Source: Bacteroidaceae bacterium
GTDB lineage: Bacteria > Bacteroidota > Bacteroidia > Bacteroidales > Bacteroidaceae
Assembly (NCBI GenBank): GCA_017521285.1
Contig: JAFXDG010000019.1
Span: 1 to 57,820, forward strand
Length of the DNA: 57,820 nt
Direction: 5' to 3'
The notes beneath the pieces are model-generated. The model ran no database searches. It was not told where the DNA came from and was given only the letters and a program-made list of their open reading frames with translations. Position numbers and translations under genes: made by a program. Of the stretch, positions 1-7,473 are shown piece after piece; positions within the stretch are counted from its first letter, which is position 1; every line of letters starts with the position of its first letter.

Positions 1-13
1 CTTCTTCTGCTAC

Positions 14-505
14 CTAGGAACCATAAGAGAGTTCAAGTTTCAACTTGGTAAGGGCGTGGGTCATCGTGAGGTTTGCGGCACTGGATGTAAGATCAGTGGC
101 GGTGGCCACAAGCCAGTCTGTTTGGTCTGTGGCTGTCACGGTGATGTTATTATCAGTAACTGTGGTGTAAGGCGAGCAAGCGTAAATCTTCTGCGATGAA
201 CTTGCGCCTTCGTAGAGTACATTTGTCTCGCTATTCCAGCTCGTACCATCGTGTTCCCACTTTAGATTGGTGGCATTGTACTTGTCTGCTGTGCCTCCAG
301 TAACGAATACGCTCATAGTTGCATGGCTATCACTGGTGCCCACGAGTTTGTCATCCGTGATGACACGTGTCGCCAGCTCCACCACACCGGCCGAAGCGAT
401 GGTGATGGGGGTGTCTTTGGTGTTGTCGATGTTGAAATCATCGTTGTTCTTGTCGCAAGCGGCCATTATTGCGGCCAAGGCTGCCAAGGTGAAAATCTTT
501 CTCAT
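14..505 (-). CDS. Fimbrillin-family (Mfa/FimA-like) lipoprotein, N-terminal part, apparently truncated
   Basis: The 163-residue product starts with a lipoprotein signal (MRKIFTLAALAAIMAAC; lipobox Cys at residue 17). The pattern that follows is typical of Bacteroidales fimbrillin/Mfa-like proteins: a self-assertion region with an Arg (ATRVITDD), a 'W...W' stretch, YACSPY, and HALTKLKLEL near the end. Family members are surface pilin or pilin-like adhesins exported as lipoproteins and usually have about 300 residues or more. Here a TAG stop follows LELSYGS about half-way through the expected fold. The frame stays open for the few codons left before the window edge (VAEE). This suggests a nonsense mutation or a decayed gene, but the rest lies outside the window. 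The family call is fairly safe; the pseudogene status is inference. Confidence 0.6.
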   Translation of the reverse strand: MRKIFTLAALAAIMAACDKNNDDFNIDNTKDTPITIASAGVVELATRVITDDKLVGTSDSHATMSVFVTGGTADKYNATNLKWEHDGTSWNSETNVLYEGASSSQKIYACSPYTTVTDNNITVTATDQTDWLVATATDLTSSAANLTMTHALTKLKLELSYGS

Positions 506-569
506 ATTCTTTCTCTTTAATGTTTATAATTTCTTTTTCTTATCTCTTATGATACACGGCTGACACAAA

Positions 570-603
570 CGAAAACGTCCCGAACAGGGGAACTGTCGGG
601 ACG
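570..603 (-). terminator. Intrinsic terminator of the DUF4143 ATPase gene
   Basis: Positions 576-587 (CGTCCCGAACAG) pair with 593-603 (CTGTCGGGACG) with one bulged A. On the minus strand the stem is followed by TTTTCGTTTG. It lies 15 bases past the ATPase stop codon and before the fimbrillin start, so it fits an intrinsic terminator separating the two genes. Confidence 0.75.
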
Positions 604-617
604 AAAGAAGAAGGGGG

Positions 618-1808
618 CTAATCCTCTAAGAGGGATTCAAGGTCGGCAGAGAGAAACTCTTCTATCGGTATGCCTCCCGAACCGACAATTAAAGTGTGCA
701 GAGGGGTGAACCGCTGTGCGAACACTTTCATCCCGTTATTTGTGGTGCGACGACCGCTTTTCACCTCAATGGCTATGCAACGGCGGTTGTGCTCTATGAT
801 GAAGTCAACCTCATCGTTGCGCTCGCGCCAATAGTAGAGGCGGAAATCCAGTTCGTCGGCCATATTGAGCAAGTGGGCGCCTACAGCCGTCTCCACCCAT
901 CGGCCCCATACCTTGGGCGTAGTGAAGGTCTTGGCAAAGGTGATACCGGACAGGGCACTGAGCAATGCTGTATTATAGACCATCATCTTAGGGATGGAGT
1001 TGTACTTGCGGGCATTGTCGGCGGCATACTTGTGCATGCCACAAAGCAGGCGCGACTCATCGAGCGTGGTCAGATAATTGGCCAATGTGGTCACATTGCC
1101 GGCATCCTGCAACTGCCCGAGCAGTTTGGTGAGCGATATTTCTTCGCCCGAGTAGGTACACCCCAGTTCAAACAACTGACGCATCAGTTCGGGCTTATAC
1201 ACAAACTTGGTCATCAGAATGTCCCGCTCGATGGCAGGTGCAATGATGCTGTCCTTCACGTAGCGCCGCCAGCGTGCTTCGCTCTTCATGAAGTTGACAC
1301 CACCAGGATAACCGCCGAAGAAGATGTAGTGGTCGATGTCGATGCCAAAAGCTTCATTCATCTCGCTGTAACTCCAGTGGGGCATACGTATCAGTTCGTA
1401 GCGACCGGCAAGCGACTCGGTAAGTCCGTCCTTGAGCAGCAGACGCGACGATCCGAGCAACACCACCTTGATGTTCACATCGGCAAACGTGTCGGCATCC
1501 CATTCCTTTTTCACCGCTTCGCTCCAGTTGTCTATCTTGTGTACCTCGTCGATAACCAACAGGTACTCGGATGCCCGCTGCATTTTCATGCGCGAACGGG
1601 CGGTGTTCCACATCTCACCAATCCAGGTCGTGTTGCTTGGCTGCACATTGTCTGCTGACAGCAACAAATGCGGAATTGTCACCTCCTGTAATACCTGCTT
1701 TACCAAAGTGGATTTCCCTACCTGTCGCGGTCCAGAGATAACCTGTATCTTATTGCGAGGTTCACCTATTCGCTCTTTTAATTCGTCAAATTGTCTTCTT
1801 TTGAACAT
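618..1808 (-). CDS. AAA+ ATPase with DUF4143 C-terminal domain
   Basis: A 396-residue product from the ATG at 1808 (MFKRRQFDELKERI). An upstream in-frame start at 1859 adds 17 residues unlike the family. The P-loop is GPRQVGKST at about residues 26-34 and the Walker B is LVIDEV at about 84-89. The C-terminal half carries the DUF4143 signature, ending in a PD-(D/E)XK-like segment (YYWRERNDEVDFIIEH...AIEVKSG). Proteins of this architecture are widespread stand-alone bacterial and archaeal ATPases; their function is not established, though some have been discussed as toxin-antitoxin or DNA-handling modules. The gene has its own terminator and is separated by about 760 bases of repeat-rich DNA from sufD, so it is probably monocistronic. 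Family assignment is confident; the role is unknown. Confidence 0.85.
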   Translation of the reverse strand: MFKRRQFDELKERIGEPRNKIQVISGPRQVGKSTLVKQVLQEVTIPHLLLSADNVQPSNTTWIGEMWNTARSRMKMQRASEYLLVIDEVHKIDNWSEAVKKEWDADTFADVNIKVVLLGSSRLLLKDGLTESLAGRYELIRMPHWSYSEMNEAFGIDIDHYIFFGGYPGGVNFMKSEARWRRYVKDSIIAPAIERDILMTKFVYKPELMRQLFELGCTYSGEEISLTKLLGQLQDAGNVTTLANYLTTLDESRLLCGMHKYAADNARKYNSIPKMMVYNTALLSALSGITFAKTFTTPKVWGRWVETAVGAHLLNMADELDFRLYYWRERNDEVDFIIEHNRRCIAIEVKSGRRTTNNGMKVFAQRFTPLHTLIVGSGGIPIEEFLSADLESLLED

Positions 1809-1869
1809 AACTTGCTGATATTTTTGTGCAAACATACACAAAATGCTCAAAAGTTGCAAACAAAATACT

Positions 1870-1877
1870 CAAAAGTA
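1870..1877 (-). promoter_or_regulatory. Possible -7 element for the ATPase gene
   Basis: CAAAAGTA on the plus strand reads TACTTTTG on the minus strand, matching the Bacteroides -7 consensus TAnnTTTG. It would give a leader of about 55 bases before the start at 1808. No good -33 TTTG is at the expected spacing, and the surroundings are a near-tandem AT-rich repeat (1822-1890), so chance matches are likely. Confidence 0.3.
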
Positions 1878-2071
1878 GCAAACAAAATGTTCAATTCTGT
1901 TCTTTTCTTTCGTCTGGGTCAGTATGTCAAAGAACGCCTGAGCCGAGCGGAGAAGGAAAGTTTATTTTCACTATCCCGAGGCGATGGTGTTCTTGGGTGT
2001 AACCAAAGAACGATTTGTTTCAGTCTTCGGAACCCACAAAAGTAGGAAAAAACACCGAATAAACTATAAAT

Positions 2072-2189
2072 GAACCTGCTTACTTTTTCATTTCATGTCG
2101 TGAAATGTTCATTTCACGCTTTGGAATGAGTATTTCACGACGTGAAATATTCGTTTCGCGACGTGAAATAAAGAAGTAAGCAGGCTCTT
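2072..2189. repeat. Quad-palindrome element 1 (outer inverted repeat with four palindromic units)
   Basis: Outer arms CCTGCTTACTT (2075-2085) and AAGTAAGCAGG (2174-2184) are perfect complements. Between them lie four consecutive ~19-22-base palindromic units of the theme TTTCACGaCGTGAAA: near 2090-2108, 2109-2130, 2131-2151 and 2152-2170. The third is ATTTCACG-A-CGTGAAAT. The element lies in the 762-base gap between sufD and the ATPase gene. Two elements with the same plan but different sequence occur at 31165-31317 and 56826-56935. Confidence 0.8.
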
Positions 2190-2266
2190 TCTGATTTTAT
2201 AAGCCATTATAAAACTTTTTATTAGTGTCTGCTAAAACTTTTGTGGCTAATTTGGCTTTACGGTTC

Positions 2267-2391
2267 ATACTGTTTCTGTCATCCTGAACGGAGTTTACGG
2301 AGTGAAGGATCTGTAAACGTCAACATAAATTGCTTCTGCTTACGTTCACAGATTCTTCGTCCTATCGTCCTCAGAATGACAGAGACAGCAT
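2267..2391. repeat. MITE-like dispersed inverted repeat, copy A
   Basis: The left arm (TCTGTCATCCTGAACGGAG onward) is complementary to the right arm ending TCAGAATGACAGAGA, around a variable centre. A second copy with the same arms is at 53251-53364; the block CAGATTCTTCGTCCTATCGT is identical in both. There is no open reading frame. It could be a non-autonomous mobile repeat or a long stem-loop at the 3' end of the suf operon. Confidence 0.75.
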
Positions 2392-2394
2392 AAG

Positions 2395-2570
2395 CCTTTG
2401 AACCTTAAACTTTGAACCTGAAGCCTTGAACTTGAAACCTTTAACTTGGAACTTGAATGTTGGCGATGGCTATGGCAATGGCGATGGCTGATGGCGATGA
2501 ATCCCCTCAACGCATCAACGCATCAACCTTTGACCTTAGACCTTAAACCTTTGACCTTAGTCCTTCCCTC
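2395..2570. repeat. Word-iterated low-complexity repeat downstream of sufD
   Basis: Iterated short words (TTGAACCTT/TTGAACTTG, then GGCGATGGC, then CAACGCATCAACGCATCAAC, then CCTTTGACCTTAGACC) fill the gap up to the sufD stop codon. The second half is closely repeated in inverse orientation at 19668-19765 beside the GH30 gene. Noncoding; function unknown. Confidence 0.7.
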
Positions 2571-3974
2571 TTACTTACACATCGTGCACCCCTGGCATTT
2601 GCCTATCTCACCACGGAAACGTTTTTCGACGAGGTAATGAAGACGGTCGCGAAGAGCATCGAGACGGATGGTGTCGATAACCTCGTTGACAAAGGCAAAC
2701 ATCAGCAGCAGACGGGCCTCTTTCTCGGAAATACCGCGCTGGCGCATGTAGAAGAGGGCACTCTCATCGAGCTGTCCCACCGTGGCACCATGACTGCACT
2801 TCACATCGTCGGCATAGATTTCCAACTGGGGTTGGGTGTACATGCGGGCTTCACGAGTGGCACAGAGGTTGCGGTTGGTCTGTTGGGACGAAGTATGCTG
2901 TGCATCGGGACGCACCAACACCAGACCGGCAAAGGCTCCGGTGGCACGCTCGTCGAGAACGTACTTGTAGAGTTCATTGCTCCGACAATTGGGCACAGCA
3001 TGGTCAATGAAGGTATGATTGTCCACATGCTGTTCCTTATCAGCTATGGCCATTCCGCAAAGATTGATTTCGGCCTGCTCGCCGGCCAATGTCACTTGGG
3101 TGGTATTCCGGGTAATGCCATTGGTCAGGGTCATACCATTCAGCAAGACGTTACTGTCTGCCTCCTGCTTCACATAAAGATGACTGAAACGCACGGTGGA
3201 AGTGTGACTCTCTTCCAACTCGTAGAAATCGAATACGGCACGTTCGCCCACATAGACTTCCACCACTTGGGTCGAGAGGAAATCCACGTTGTCCATCGTA
3301 TGGTCACATGCCAACAGGCGAACCTGTGCCCCCTCTTCCAAAATGATGAGCACGCGACGGTTTACCATAAAGTTGACGTCGGCACGCAGGATGTTGACCA
3401 ATTGGATGGGTTTCTCCACAATCACGTTACGAGGAACATAGAGAAATACACCGTCTTGAGCCAACATGGTATTGAGGGCAACTACGGCATCCTTGGAAGT
3501 ATCGGCCAACTTGCCATAGTACTTGGCAACCAGTTCGGGGTATTGTTCGGCCATCTCTTTAAGGCTGCCCATCAGTACACCATTCCCAGCTGACGAATTG
3601 ACGAGTTGACGAGTTGACGGGGAGCATACAGTTCCATTCCTTGCCTGTTTGTCAACTTGTCCCTTGTCGCCTTTATAGAAAGAATCATTCACCACGAAGT
3701 AAAGCGCTGTGCTCATGTTGGGCACATCGCACCTGAAAGCATCGTAGGGATTGACGGGGATATCCAACCGGTTGAGGTTGAGTCCATAGTCGGGTGCGAA
3801 CAGTTTGCTCACATCGGTATATTTGTAGTCCTCTACCTTACGGGTGGGGAATCCCTGTTGCTTGAAATCGGCAAAAGCTTTTGTTCGCGGTGCATTCAAC
3901 ACCTCAGCACTATGCTTGCAAATCATTGCTTCGCACTGCCCGAAAAGCTCGATATATTGTTGCTCTGAGTTCAT
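2571..3974 (-). CDS. sufD: Fe-S cluster assembly protein SufD
   Basis: A 467-residue SufD, partner of SufB and SufC in the cytosolic SufBC2D scaffold that builds Fe-S clusters. Recognisable features are MSTALYFVVNDSFY in the N-terminal part, a SufB/SufD beta-helix core (e.g. YVPRNVIVEKPIQLVN, FDFYELEESHT), the conserved block ADDVKCSHGATVGQLDE, and a Cys-rich C terminus KCQGCTMCK that I recall as usual for Bacteroidales. It is the last gene of the suf operon; a GxxExxY cassette separates it from sufC. Oddity: about residues 103-130 (ending PSTRQLVNSSAGNG) are encoded by an intergenic-type tandem/inverted repeat, see 3591-3668. The start MNSEQQYIEL agrees with the family. Identification is confident. 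Confidence 0.95.
   Translation of the reverse strand: MNSEQQYIELFGQCEAMICKHSAEVLNAPRTKAFADFKQQGFPTRKVEDYKYTDVSKLFAPDYGLNLNRLDIPVNPYDAFRCDVPNMSTALYFVVNDSFYKGDKGQVDKQARNGTVCSPSTRQLVNSSAGNGVLMGSLKEMAEQYPELVAKYYGKLADTSKDAVVALNTMLAQDGVFLYVPRNVIVEKPIQLVNILRADVNFMVNRRVLIILEEGAQVRLLACDHTMDNVDFLSTQVVEVYVGERAVFDFYELEESHTSTVRFSHLYVKQEADSNVLLNGMTLTNGITRNTTQVTLAGEQAEINLCGMAIADKEQHVDNHTFIDHAVPNCRSNELYKYVLDERATGAFAGLVLVRPDAQHTSSQQTNRNLCATREARMYTQPQLEIYADDVKCSHGATVGQLDESALFYMRQRGISEKEARLLLMFAFVNEVIDTIRLDALRDRLHYLVEKRFRGEIGKCQGCTMCK
3591..3668. repeat. Palindromic word repeat embedded in the sufD coding sequence
   Basis: TGACGAATTGACGAGTTGAC and the following GAGTTGACGGGG form a tandem of an 11-base word. 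It is partly complementary to TTGTCAACTTGTCCCTTGTC at 3649-3668, giving a stem-loop of about 78 bases inside the gene. The frame stays open and the left part encodes PSTRQLVNSS. The words resemble those of intergenic repeats elsewhere in the window. Confidence 0.65.
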
Positions 3975-3994
3975 AATAATATGCTGCTATAATC

Positions 3995-4426
3995 TTATTT
4001 TTCAGACGCAGATGACGCGGATGACGCGGATTTATTTTTTTCGACCAACCTTTCTCTATAATAATGAGAGAAGACTTTACGCTCAATTTCTGGCTTAGGG
4101 CCAAAATTCAGAAGGAGGCCAACTTCTATATCTGTCGCTTTCAGATAATTAACCAATTGAATCTCATGTTCCATGGTCAAATGAGCGACAGCCTTAAGTT
4201 CAAGTATTACCGAGTCATAAGCTATGATATCTGCTTCGTAATATCCAACAGGCTCATCCTTATAATAGACGGTAATTTTCGGATGAGCGATACACGGGAT
4301 TCCTCTTTTCTGAAGTTCTCTGTACAGGGCATTCTGATATACGTTTTCTATAAATCCATACCCTAATGCATTATAAACTTCATAAAAAGCAGCTATAATT
4401 TCTTGAGTTTTCTCAGCTTGAGTCAT
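3995..4426 (-). CDS. GxxExxY family protein (PD-(D/E)XK nuclease-like)
   Basis: A 143-residue protein with the name-giving motif G24-F-I-E27-N-V-Y30. The pattern AD66-II...ILE76-L-K78 and a later QLVNY (90-94) fit the PD-(D/E)XK nuclease fold; NFG at 107-109 is another family hallmark. The biochemical function of the family is not established to my knowledge; nuclease activity is inferred from motifs. The last residues (SASSASSASEK) are encoded by the left terminal repeat of the cassette. The gene lies between sufC and sufD in the same orientation, so it should be co-transcribed, but it has no known link to Fe-S assembly. Flanking inverted repeats suggest it is a mobile or formerly mobile insertion. 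Confidence 0.88.
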   Translation of the reverse strand: MTQAEKTQEIIAAFYEVYNALGYGFIENVYQNALYRELQKRGIPCIAHPKITVYYKDEPVGYYEADIIAYDSVILELKAVAHLTMEHEIQLVNYLKATDIEVGLLLNFGPKPEIERKVFSHYYRERLVEKNKSASSASSASEK

Positions 4427-4467
4427 AACTAAAATGGAATCCGCGTCATCCGCGTTATCTGCGTCTA
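4003..4467 (-). mobile_element. Candidate GxxExxY cassette bounded by ~30-bp terminal inverted repeats
   Basis: The left repeat 4003-4032 (CAGACGCAGATGACGC... ending CGCGGATT) and the right repeat 4438-4467 (AATCCGCGTCATCC... ending GCGTCTA) are reverse complements at 28 of 30 positions. Poly-T/A tracts lie immediately outside on the left and right (ATTTTT and AAAAAA). They enclose almost exactly the GxxExxY gene. A solo copy of the same sequence is at 19636-19666 and partial copies are near 12866 and 18284. No target-site duplication is evident by eye. Confidence 0.6.
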
Positions 4468-4496
4468 AAAAATTATTTCAGGATGAAAAGGCATTA

Positions 4497-5351
4497 TCAT
4501 TCGTTCACTTCCTTCTTTATCCAATCGAAGCCGCGGGATTCGATTTCTTGAGCCAAATCGGGACCACCGGTCTTCACAATGCGGCCATTCAAGAGGACGT
4601 GTACAATGTCGGGCTTCAAGTAGTCCAACAGGCGCTGGTAGTGGGTGATGACCATGGCGCTTGTCTGCGGCGTACGCAATTTGTTGAAGCCTTCGGCTAC
4701 GATACGGAGAGCATCCACATCGAGACCTGAGTCTGTCTCGTCAAGAATGGCAAACGTGGGCTCCAGCATTGCCATCTGGAAGATCTCATTGCGTTTCTTC
4801 TCACCCCCACTGAACCCTTCGTTCACACTGCGGTTGGCCAGTTTGCCATCCAATTCCACAATGGCACGCTTCTCGCGCATCAGTTTCAGGAACTCGCTGG
4901 CAGAAAGGGCCGGCAATCCCTTATACTTACGCTGTTCGTTGACAGCTGTACGCATGAAGTTCACCATCGACACTCCTGGAATCTCCACCGGATGTTGGAA
5001 TGAGAGGAAAATACCCTCGTGGGCACGCTCTTCGGGACTCATGGCAAGCAAATCCTTGCCGTTGAACGTCACGCTACCCTTGGTCACCTCGTAGGCCGGA
5101 TGTCCTACAAGCACATTGCTCAGGGTACTCTTTCCCGCACCGTTCTGTCCCATCAAGGCATGTACTTCACCTTCACGGATGGTCAGGTTGATACCCTTCA
5201 ATATCTCTTTGCCATTGATGCTGGCATGCAAATCTTTAATTTCAATAAGAACAGTAGAATCACCGGCCCCTTCCCCTTGCCCCTCCCAAGGGAGGGGAGT
5301 GGAATGCCCAGCCTGCATTTGTTCCTTACTATCTGTTTTATACTTATCCAT
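4497..5351 (-). CDS. sufC: Fe-S cluster assembly ATPase SufC
   Basis: A 284-residue ABC-type ATPase that powers the SufBCD scaffold. It has a Walker A MGQNGAGKST (residues ~68-77), the ABC signature FSGGEKKRNE, and a Walker B FAILDETDSGLD. The family normally starts close to LIEIKDLHASINGKEI. Here about 33 extra residues precede it (MDKYKTDSKEQMQAGHSTPL...), and part of the extension (STPLPWEGQGEGAGDS) is the translation of a dispersed GGGAGGGG hairpin (5262-5302). No ATG, GTG or TTG lies between the repeat and the core, so translation must begin upstream of the repeat, at 5351 or at the internal Met at residue 12. Upstream neighbour sufB ends 116 bases away; a second copy of the same hairpin lies in that gap. 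Confidence 0.95.
   Translation of the reverse strand: MDKYKTDSKEQMQAGHSTPLPWEGQGEGAGDSTVLIEIKDLHASINGKEILKGINLTIREGEVHALMGQNGAGKSTLSNVLVGHPAYEVTKGSVTFNGKDLLAMSPEERAHEGIFLSFQHPVEIPGVSMVNFMRTAVNEQRKYKGLPALSASEFLKLMREKRAIVELDGKLANRSVNEGFSGGEKKRNEIFQMAMLEPTFAILDETDSGLDVDALRIVAEGFNKLRTPQTSAMVITHYQRLLDYLKPDIVHVLLNGRIVKTGGPDLAQEIESRGFDWIKKEVNE
5262..5302. repeat. G/C-rich hairpin repeat inside the sufC 5' coding region
   Basis: CCCCTCCC-AA-GGGAGGGG (5280-5297) is a perfect 8-bp stem, preceded by CCCCTTCCCCTTG. The same sequence family occurs at 5417-5458 and 7474-7518. Here it is in frame within sufC. Confidence 0.8.
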
Positions 5352-5416
5352 GATAATATATCTTTTTTCTTATTCCTTATTATATATAAGTATATTATGT
5401 ACACATATTACCCAAC

Positions 5417-5458
5417 TATCCTCTCCCCTCCCTTGGGAGGGGCAAGGGGGAGGGTCTG
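5417..5458. repeat. G/C-rich hairpin repeat in the sufB-sufC gap
   Basis: CCCCTCCC-TT-GGGAGGGG (5425-5442) followed by CAAGGGGGAGGGTCTG. It is the inverse orientation of the copy within sufC 120 bases away, so the two can also pair with each other. It may act as an mRNA processing or stability hairpin between sufB and sufC. Confidence 0.8.
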
Positions 5459-5467
5459 CTGGGGCTT

Positions 5468-6937
5468 TTATCCCACACTGCCCTCCAACGAGATGCTGAG
5501 AAGTTTCTGAGCCTCGACGGCAAACTCCATGGGCAGTTTGTTGATGACCTCCTTGGCATAACCGTTGACGATGAGTCCTACCGCATCTTCAGTAGAGATG
5601 CCTCGCTGGTTGCAATAGAAGATCTGGTCTTCGCTAATCTTCGATGTCGTAGCCTCATGCTCAACGATAGCCGTTTCGTTGCGGATGTCCATGTAGGGGA
5701 AGGTGTGTGCGCCACACTTGTCGCCCAACAGTAACGAATCGCACTGGCTATAGTTGCGGGCATTGTCGGCCTTTTCGGCCACGCGCACCAAACCACGGTA
5801 TGAGTTTTCGCTCAATCCGGCAGAGATACCTTTACTTACAATGGTACTCTTAGTGTTGCGTCCCAAGTGTATCATCTTCGTACCCGTATCGGCCTGCTGG
5901 TGATTGTTGGTCACGGCCACACTATAGAACTCGGCTACGGAGTTGTCGCCCGAAAGGATGCACGAAGGGTACTTCCACGTGATGGCACTACCGGTCTCAA
6001 CCTGTGTCCACGAGAGTTTGCTGTCCACTCCCTTGCAATGGCCGCGCTTGGTAACGAAGTTATATACACCACCCTTTCCTTCTGCATCACCCGGATACCA
6101 GTTCTGCACGGTACTGTATTTTACTTCAGCACGGTCGTGCACCACAATCTCCACAATGGCGGCATGAAGCTGGTTCTCGTCGCGCATGGGAGCGGTACAT
6201 CCTTCCAGATAAGAGACATAGCTGTCATCATCGGCCACGATGAGTGTGCGCTCAAATTGCCCCGTATTGGCGGCATTGATACGAAAATAGGTAGAGAGTT
6301 CCATAGGACAACGAACGCCCTTGGGAATATAGACAAACGAACCGTCGCTGAAAACGGCCGAGTTGAGTGCGGCAAAGAAATTGTCACGGTAAGGAACGAC
6401 TGAACCAAGGTACCTCTGCACCAGATCGGGATGTTCACGTACGGCCTCGCTGATAGAGCAGAAGATGATACCCTTTTCCATCAAGGTTTCCTTGAAAGTA
6501 GTCTTCACCGACACGGAGTCCATCACCGCATCTACGGCCATACCGCTCAAAGCCATCTGTTCCTCCAAGGGAATACCCAGTTTGTCGAAGGTCTTCAACA
6601 ATTCAGGATCAACCTCATCCAAACTTTTCGGTCCCTCTTTTTTCTTCGTCGGGTCGGCATAATACGAAATAGCCTGATAGTCAATCTCAGGGATGTTGAG
6701 GTGTGCCCATGTAGGCATCTCCATCGTCAACCAATGACGATAGGCTTTCAACCGGAATTCCAACAACCATTCCGGCTCGCCTTTTTTGGCTGAAATGAGG
6801 CGCACAACATCCTCATTCAGCCCTTTTTCAATAATTTCCGTGTGAACATCCGTAGTGAAGCCATACTTGTACTTCTCCTGCGTGAGTTCTTTCACGTATT
6901 TATTAGGTTCTTCTTTCTTTATATCTTTACTTTCCAT
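5468..6937 (-). CDS. sufB: Fe-S cluster assembly protein SufB
   Basis: A 489-residue SufB, the scaffold subunit on which the nascent Fe-S cluster is thought to form. Conserved blocks are [39 protein letters not shown] and [19 protein letters not shown]; the Cys in GDKCGAHT corresponds to the functionally important Cys405 of the E. coli protein. A His-Glu ([10 protein letters not shown]) follows, and the C terminus has the SufB/SufD-shared [10 protein letters not shown]. Length and start ([14 protein letters not shown]) fit Bacteroidales homologues. It is the first suf gene, 8 bases after the cvpA stop codon, in a unit led by rimP-nusA-infB. Confidence 0.97.
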   Translation of the reverse strand: MESKDIKKEEPNKYVKELTQEKYKYGFTTDVHTEIIEKGLNEDVVRLISAKKGEPEWLLEFRLKAYRHWLTMEMPTWAHLNIPEIDYQAISYYADPTKKKEGPKSLDEVDPELLKTFDKLGIPLEEQMALSGMAVDAVMDSVSVKTTFKETLMEKGIIFCSISEAVREHPDLVQRYLGSVVPYRDNFFAALNSAVFSDGSFVYIPKGVRCPMELSTYFRINAANTGQFERTLIVADDDSYVSYLEGCTAPMRDENQLHAAIVEIVVHDRAEVKYSTVQNWYPGDAEGKGGVYNFVTKRGHCKGVDSKLSWTQVETGSAITWKYPSCILSGDNSVAEFYSVAVTNNHQQADTGTKMIHLGRNTKSTIVSKGISAGLSENSYRGLVRVAEKADNARNYSQCDSLLLGDKCGAHTFPYMDIRNETAIVEHEATTSKISEDQIFYCNQRGISTEDAVGLIVNGYAKEVINKLPMEFAVEAQKLLSISLEGSVG

Positions 6938-6945
6938 ACGGGAAA

Positions 6946-7461
6946 TTACAAATTCTGGCTCTGCCCCACAATTTGCTCTCCCGCCACTTTTATGGCAGGG
7001 ATGAAGGCTCCGGCCAGATCATACATAGGTTTATATAACACCGATTCATCTTTAACAGTTCGAGGCAACAACTCATTTTCTGTGTCCACAAACTCCAACA
7101 ATTGAGCGGCCATGCCTACGAAAAGCATAAACTTGATGGCTCCCAATCCGCCACCCAACCAGCGATTCACCCAACCGAGGTGTACCGCCTGCAACGCCTT
7201 GGTAAGAAACGAAGCAAAAAGGGAAAAGAGCAACGGCACAATAATCCACAACATAAAAAAGGCCAGTACCCGGCCGATGGTTGCTGATACTCCTATAGCA
7301 GGAGCAACCCAGTCACCCACTTCGACAAACAAGGCACGTGCCACTAACAAACCGACAATCAAACCCACCAATGAGGAGAGTTGGCGTATGAATCCCTTCA
7401 TCATCCCCCACACGGTGCCGATGCCGATAAATACAAGTATAACAATGTCTATTACGGTCAT
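6946..7461 (-). CDS. cvpA: CvpA family membrane protein
   Basis: A 171-residue protein with an N-terminal transmembrane segment ([19 protein letters not shown]) followed by the CvpA-typical [19 protein letters not shown] and further membrane helices ([18 protein letters not shown]). The ATG at 7461 matches family starts. A longer open frame back to 7521 only reads through the G-rich hairpin repeat. CvpA proteins are needed for colicin V production in E. coli and are linked to envelope homeostasis; the exact role here is unknown. It is located between infB and sufB in a tight operon. Confidence 0.88.
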   Translation of the reverse strand: MTVIDIVILVFIGIGTVWGMMKGFIRQLSSLVGLIVGLLVARALFVEVGDWVAPAIGVSATIGRVLAFFMLWIIVPLLFSLFASFLTKALQAVHLGWVNRWLGGGLGAIKFMLFVGMAAQLLEFVDTENELLPRTVKDESVLYKPMYDLAGAFIPAIKVAGEQIVGQSQNL

Positions 7462-7473
7462 AATTATAAAAAG

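Noticed and set aside
2072-2189. CRISPR-like reading of the quad-palindrome elements
   Set aside because: Units are palindromic, back to back, limited to four and enclosed in inverted arms; no spacers or cas genes.
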